Source: Epiperipatus broadwayi
Lineage: Eukaryota > Onychophora > Udeonychophora > Euonychophora > Peripatidae
DNA: 64,000 bases
Direction of reading: 5' to 3'
Assembly: GCA_028023455.1 (NCBI GenBank)
Contig: JAQFVV010012536.1
Location: 2,062,001 to 2,126,000, forward strand
The notes below the pieces were generated by a model. The model searched no databases and was not told the origin of the DNA. It saw only the letters and a list, made by a program, of their open reading frames with translations. Position numbers and translations under genes: made by a program. Positions 60,380 to 64,000 of this stretch are shown here, piece by piece. The first letter of the stretch is position 1. Each line of letters begins with the position of its first letter.

Positions 60380-60440
60380 AGATATAAAATCATCTAAACA
60401 TCACATGATCTCCATTTTATATGCTTACATATGCTGTAAA
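60380..60440. repeat. Outer motif of family A abutting the LINE end
   Basis: AAACATCACATGATCTCCAT followed by TATGCTTACATATGCTGTAA is the sequence that borders most family A copies, here lying directly beside the LINE 3' end at 60470. Confidence 0.6.
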
Positions 60441-61080
60441 TAAAAGTATCACATTGCAATGCATTGTGACTTCTTCTTTATCAGAGGCAGAAATCTCTCA
60501 GCCACTAGGTGACTTGTTAGCTACTTTACCTTTCATTTCCATTTTCTGCCCTAAGTATTTATTCTTTTCTATCCTGCTCCATCCCATTTCCACAACATAA
60601 TCTTTGCCAACTCCATGGCCTTTATATCTAAATCTTCCTTATCTTTTCCCAATTCAAGCATAAAAATCAAGAACCCACTTTCTGTATAATCACTTTGTTT
60701 ATATTTATTCTTCCACAACTTCATTATTTTCACCCTTTCTTCTTGCAGGCCTTTACTTTCAATTAACAGATGCCTAATATTTTCTATGTATTCCTTAAAT
60801 AACTTGCAAACTAAATCGCCCATATTTTTTCATTTATGTGTGTATTCCCTTGTTGCTAAAGATCCTGTTTGAGCCTTAAACAATAAACTACTTTCCTTGC
60901 TATTATTATAAATTAATTCACACTCAATATTCTGTTTACTTCTATCCATATTTAAACACTTTTTAATCTCTCCAACTTCCTATTCTTTATTCATGCATTT
61001 ATTATTCTATCCCATTCCTTGCCACTATAACACTCAACAATTCTCCTAACACAATCATCCCACCTTTTGTACAAGTATAC
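60441..61080 (-). pseudogene. LINE C-terminal region, same family as 49390-50340
   Basis: On the minus strand 60823-60569 encodes MGDLVCKLFKEYIENIRHLL, then ERVKIMKLWKNKYKQSDYTE and, further on, KIMLWKWDG, matching the plus-strand copy at 49960-50220 almost residue for residue. The second cysteine of the finger is Phe here (CKLF versus CRLC), so the finger is broken. Upstream on the minus strand (61080-60960) the text ILVQK, then RRIVECYSGKEWDR, matches 49705-49770. Below 60569 the tail continues to about 60466 with GAGATTTCTGCCTCTGATAA. Stops and frameshifts make it inactive; no reverse transcriptase palm is present. Confidence 0.78.
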
Positions 61081-61085
61081 TGACA

Positions 61086-61350
61086 TGAACTCTCCATACA
61101 ATAGTGCCAATACAAACCTTCATAATCAATGGATGAAGGAAGGTTTGTGCATAAAATCTCTATCTAATGGTTACTCATCCAACATACCAGACTAGTTTCT
61201 ATGGTGTGGCTTTCATCAGTGAGGAGCCTTAGATTTGAGAGCACTGCACCTAGATCTTAAGATCTATGGCAACTCTCCAGAATCCACCTTTTACCTAATT
61301 GGTTAACTATAAATATTAGAAGCCCAAGATGAAAACCCCATAATGTTTTC
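61086..61350 (-). repeat. Family A copy, minus orientation
   Basis: Starts GAACTCTCCATACAATAG at 61087, directly beside the LINE. Core on the minus strand: CUGAUGA 61219-61213 intact, GAAACUAGUCUGG intact, helix II decayed (AGC with CAU), helix I UCUAA/UUGGA one mismatch. Confidence 0.72.
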
Positions 61351-61459
61351 ATTTCAAGATCATTCACTTGTATTGTCATATACATGTTCTTTCAATATTT
61401 AAAAGTCAGAAAAAAGTATTTAGCAAGCATATAAAATTTTTGTAATAAAAGTCTCAAGA

Positions 61460-62180
61460 TGGTGTAGTATTTTGTAAAAATGGCAGACATGTTTGTGCAC
61501 ACCAGAAAAACTAGAATGTATTCGAGAGGTTGTTTTTTGATCGCTCGCTGATAACTGTGGAATTTAATTAAGGCTTTGATATAATGGCAATCGACAATTC
61601 CAAGAAATATTTGCTGATTGCAAATATTTCTAGATAAGAGACCATACCTTGTTGGACAATGTAATTGATTGTTATAGTTATCAGAAAGCTATAAAAAGAC
61701 TGTATAACAACTGGGCAGAGCAGTATATAGAGTATTAGAGACAGTATTCATGTGCATCTCCAGTACACAGTTCTGTTCAATTCCAGTAGGAGAAATCTTG
61801 TGGCAGTGCTTTCAGTTAAGGACTAGAACTCAGTGGAAATGCAGTTCACAGGCATAGCTGGAAAGGGCCCACAGAGATTGATTGGGAGACCATAGCCTGA
61901 GGAAACCATCCGGATAGCAACTGAATAAAGATTTGAGTTTCCAGCGGTTTTCAAGCGGAGTAGACTGTTGCAGAGACGGAAGCTGTAAGGAGCTTAAGGT
62001 CAGTCGCAGTGCTTACTATGAAGAGTTCATGTACAGCTAAACTGGACTGGGGCTAAGATATGCGTAAACCTTGCCCATTGTGAACCGTTTTTGTAGCAGC
62101 CAGCCTGAATGAACATCGAGGGAATTGAACATTAGCGAACTGTAGAGACAGAGTTGTTGCGGACTATTAGCTATTCTGAT
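61460..62180 (+). promoter_or_regulatory. GC-richer segment with TATA and AATAAA, LTR-like
   Basis: About 720 bp clearly less AT-rich than the surroundings. TATAAAAA is at 61690-61697, and AATAAA at 61924-61929, 230 bp downstream, an order and spacing that would suit the U3-R part of an LTR, or a promoter with an early polyadenylation site. No terminal TG/CA pair with target duplication, primer site or gag/pol coding text was found nearby. A host gene's first exon is an alternative; no long frame supports it. Confidence 0.35.
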
Positions 62181-63766
62181 TACTTAAAAACATTGTGTCT
62201 TAATGTATATAATCATACATATGGATACATCAGATGGCTGAAGTTTATTTGACATATGCATAATTGAGATTACATCATAAAAACTCTAAACCAATTACGA
62301 ATACCTTTATGTTAATTACTAAATTGTGAAATGCTGAACGTCTGAAATTCTTATGAAAAGTAATATAACAGCAGAAAGATTATAAAATTTTTATTTTTGT
62401 TATGTAACAAATTAAAGATAATACTAATAACATACATTCATTGAAAATATTAAATATGAAACTTAATGCATTTTTGGTACTGAGATGGACATAGTATTTT
62501 CAATGTTTTCTCTGAATGTACAGCTAAAATTTATTAACTTTAATCTATTGTTTTTGTTATTGTATGTCATCTTATTTTAGATTTTTTTAGAATAGAGCAT
62601 TGATGCTCTAGAAATATTCCAGATATGTGCTTCTGAAAGCTCCAATTGAAATTAAATGACTCTAAAACAACAATGGGAGAGGGAGGAATAACTAGTAAAT
62701 TACATTATTAAAAATGGAGAAAAATATTTATCAATTCATGATTCTTGTGAGATACTAGCGATACTATTGGCTGATTACAATTACACATGGATGATACTAC
62801 ATAGAACAAAGAAGATGTGCTGATAGAGTCAGCAGTAGGTCGATATAGGGTACTATTGCGGACGAAGTATTAGGTAATGTCATTCCCATTTATAATAATA
62901 ATTACTTACTAGAGATTCGTTATAATATTATGCCTACATATAAGAATAATAATTGCTGGAGTATTCATTGTAACTAACATTTAATTTGATTATTGTTAGT
63001 AATTCCTACTCACATATTAACAACTAGGCTCACTGGAATACTAACTTGAATATTCTCACAAAGAACTATCGGCTAGGTTTATGTATTACTTGCATGAAGT
63101 ATTACGAACATTATACAATATTGAGCCCGTTAGACATTGGTTAACCTAACAATTATTTGATAAATTGATTAACCTCTGTGGATAAATAAAACAATTGTTT
63201 AAAGCTTTTATTAAAATTTAAAATACTTTAACTTTATAAAATCTATTATATATGTTCTCCATTTTTTATATTTGAATTTAAATGTTGAAAAAAGCTTTTT
63301 AAGAGTTGCAATTGGTTTTTTCATTCGACTCCAGAGTCCCCTTTTGGAAGCCTGCATAATCATTGCACACTAAAACATAATGTTGGGTTTTACTAGATAT
63401 AAGAAAAAAAGCTTTATATTGATATAAACAAAAAAATAATTTGTCAATATTATTTTGAATGAAGTATTAGTTATCTGTTATAAACATTTAATTTTATGTA
63501 GCTAATTTGCTGTCTTTTTTTTTTTACTAGTAAAAACAAAATGGAGAACACATTTTTTTAAAAAAAAAAAAAACATTTCTGATTTGCTATTTTGAAGTTT
63601 TGTAATTTTTTTTAACTGCTTAAATGAGAATCGTTTGAATTCGAAAAATTGTTATTGTAACTTGAAAATAAAAATAATAATAAAACATTCCATTTTATTA
63701 AAACAGTCGTTATAATGAATTTATATTAAATATTACATACTTCAGTTAGAAACATATATAATGATT
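62181..63766. other. Non-coding stretch
   Basis: No gene or family is recognised. Homopolymer T and A runs occur at 63513-63526 and 63556-63574. Confidence 0.4.
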
Positions 63767-64000
63767 AAAATAAAGAGCATGCTAATAGCTCTAACAAGCT
63801 TTATCAATAAATGCCACAAGAGAAAGCATTTAAAATCTCTATTTAGAAATTATCCTCATATCCAGACCGATTTCAAGCTATTGGGTTTCCTCATTGAGGC
63901 TCTAGGATATTTCAGACACTAGATTCAAAACAAAGGCAGTTGATATTTTAAATCTAGTGTTTGAAAATCCTAGTGCCTCACTGAGGAAAGCCAATATTTT
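63767..64000. repeat. Inverted pair of decayed hammerhead units at the window end
   Basis: A minus-oriented unit (63770 to about 63940) starts with the family B end in reverse (GCTAATAGCTCTAACAAGCT). Helix I pairs UAUCCU with AGGAUA, and GUC is kept, but the core is AUGAGGA with UGAAA. A plus-oriented unit follows: CTCACTGAGGAAAGCCAATA at about 63975, where CUGAGGA fits CUGANGA. The window cuts it before GAAA. Confidence 0.55.

Overview
The window reads as a non-coding stretch of an animal nuclear genome. It is strongly AT-rich and full of simple repeats. No reading frame is long enough to be a conserved gene, and every recognisable protein fragment comes from a broken transposable element. 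The repeats are metazoan in type: RTE-like LINE tails ending in TGATGA repeats, LINE ends with a CCHC finger, tRNA-like SINEs, hAT transposons (one apparently a SPIN 'space invader') and repeats carrying hammerhead-ribozyme motifs. The host lineage cannot be fixed from sequence alone; an invertebrate with a large AT-rich genome is a guess.

Layout. 1-800: LINE reverse-transcriptase tail (minus). 2001-2350, 6480-6675, 9002-9352 and 10886-11430: hammerhead family A, the last a head-to-tail array. 4106-4318: near-perfect foldback element. 4863-5534: LINE C-terminus (minus). 7188-7573: RTE tail. 13440-15269: decayed hAT transposase and element end. 16325-16530: first family C repeat. 17165-17765: 160-bp foldback satellite. 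19.2-22.1 kb: foldback elements. 23787-24313: non-autonomous hAT with an 8-bp target duplication. 29.3-33.7 kb: AT-rich desert. 35.3 and 37.3 kb: family C. 38.5-39.2 kb: second RTE tail. 39607-39791: SPIN-like element. 41345-41422: tRNA-like sequence. 41.6-42.1 kb: LINE chimera. 43.0-43.45 kb: large trinucleotide microsatellites. 44.7-52.5 kb: mixed family A, C and D repeats and a LINE end. 53.8-54.2 kb: SINE cluster. 55.2 and 58.0 kb: recent local duplications. 56.7-57.8 kb: two family B hammerhead elements, one nested inside a family C copy. 60.4-61.1 kb: LINE end (minus). 61.46-62.18 kb: GC-richer segment with TATA and polyadenylation signals, a possible LTR or promoter. 63.77-64.0 kb: decayed family B-like inverted pair running off the window.

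The main observation is that at least three otherwise different repeat families (A, B, C) carry the same core: CUGANGA, a short hairpin, GAAA, then a very short helix III and a cleavable NUH triplet, with complementary flanks able to form helix I. The best copies are at 56977-57034, 57696-57748, 6517-6573 and 35463-35494. Family A occurs as fold-backs, head-to-head pairs and a tandem array. Hammerhead-bearing retroelements are known (Penelope-like elements, retrozymes, schistosome SM-alpha). Here the motif is recognised by eye; cleavage is inferred, not shown.
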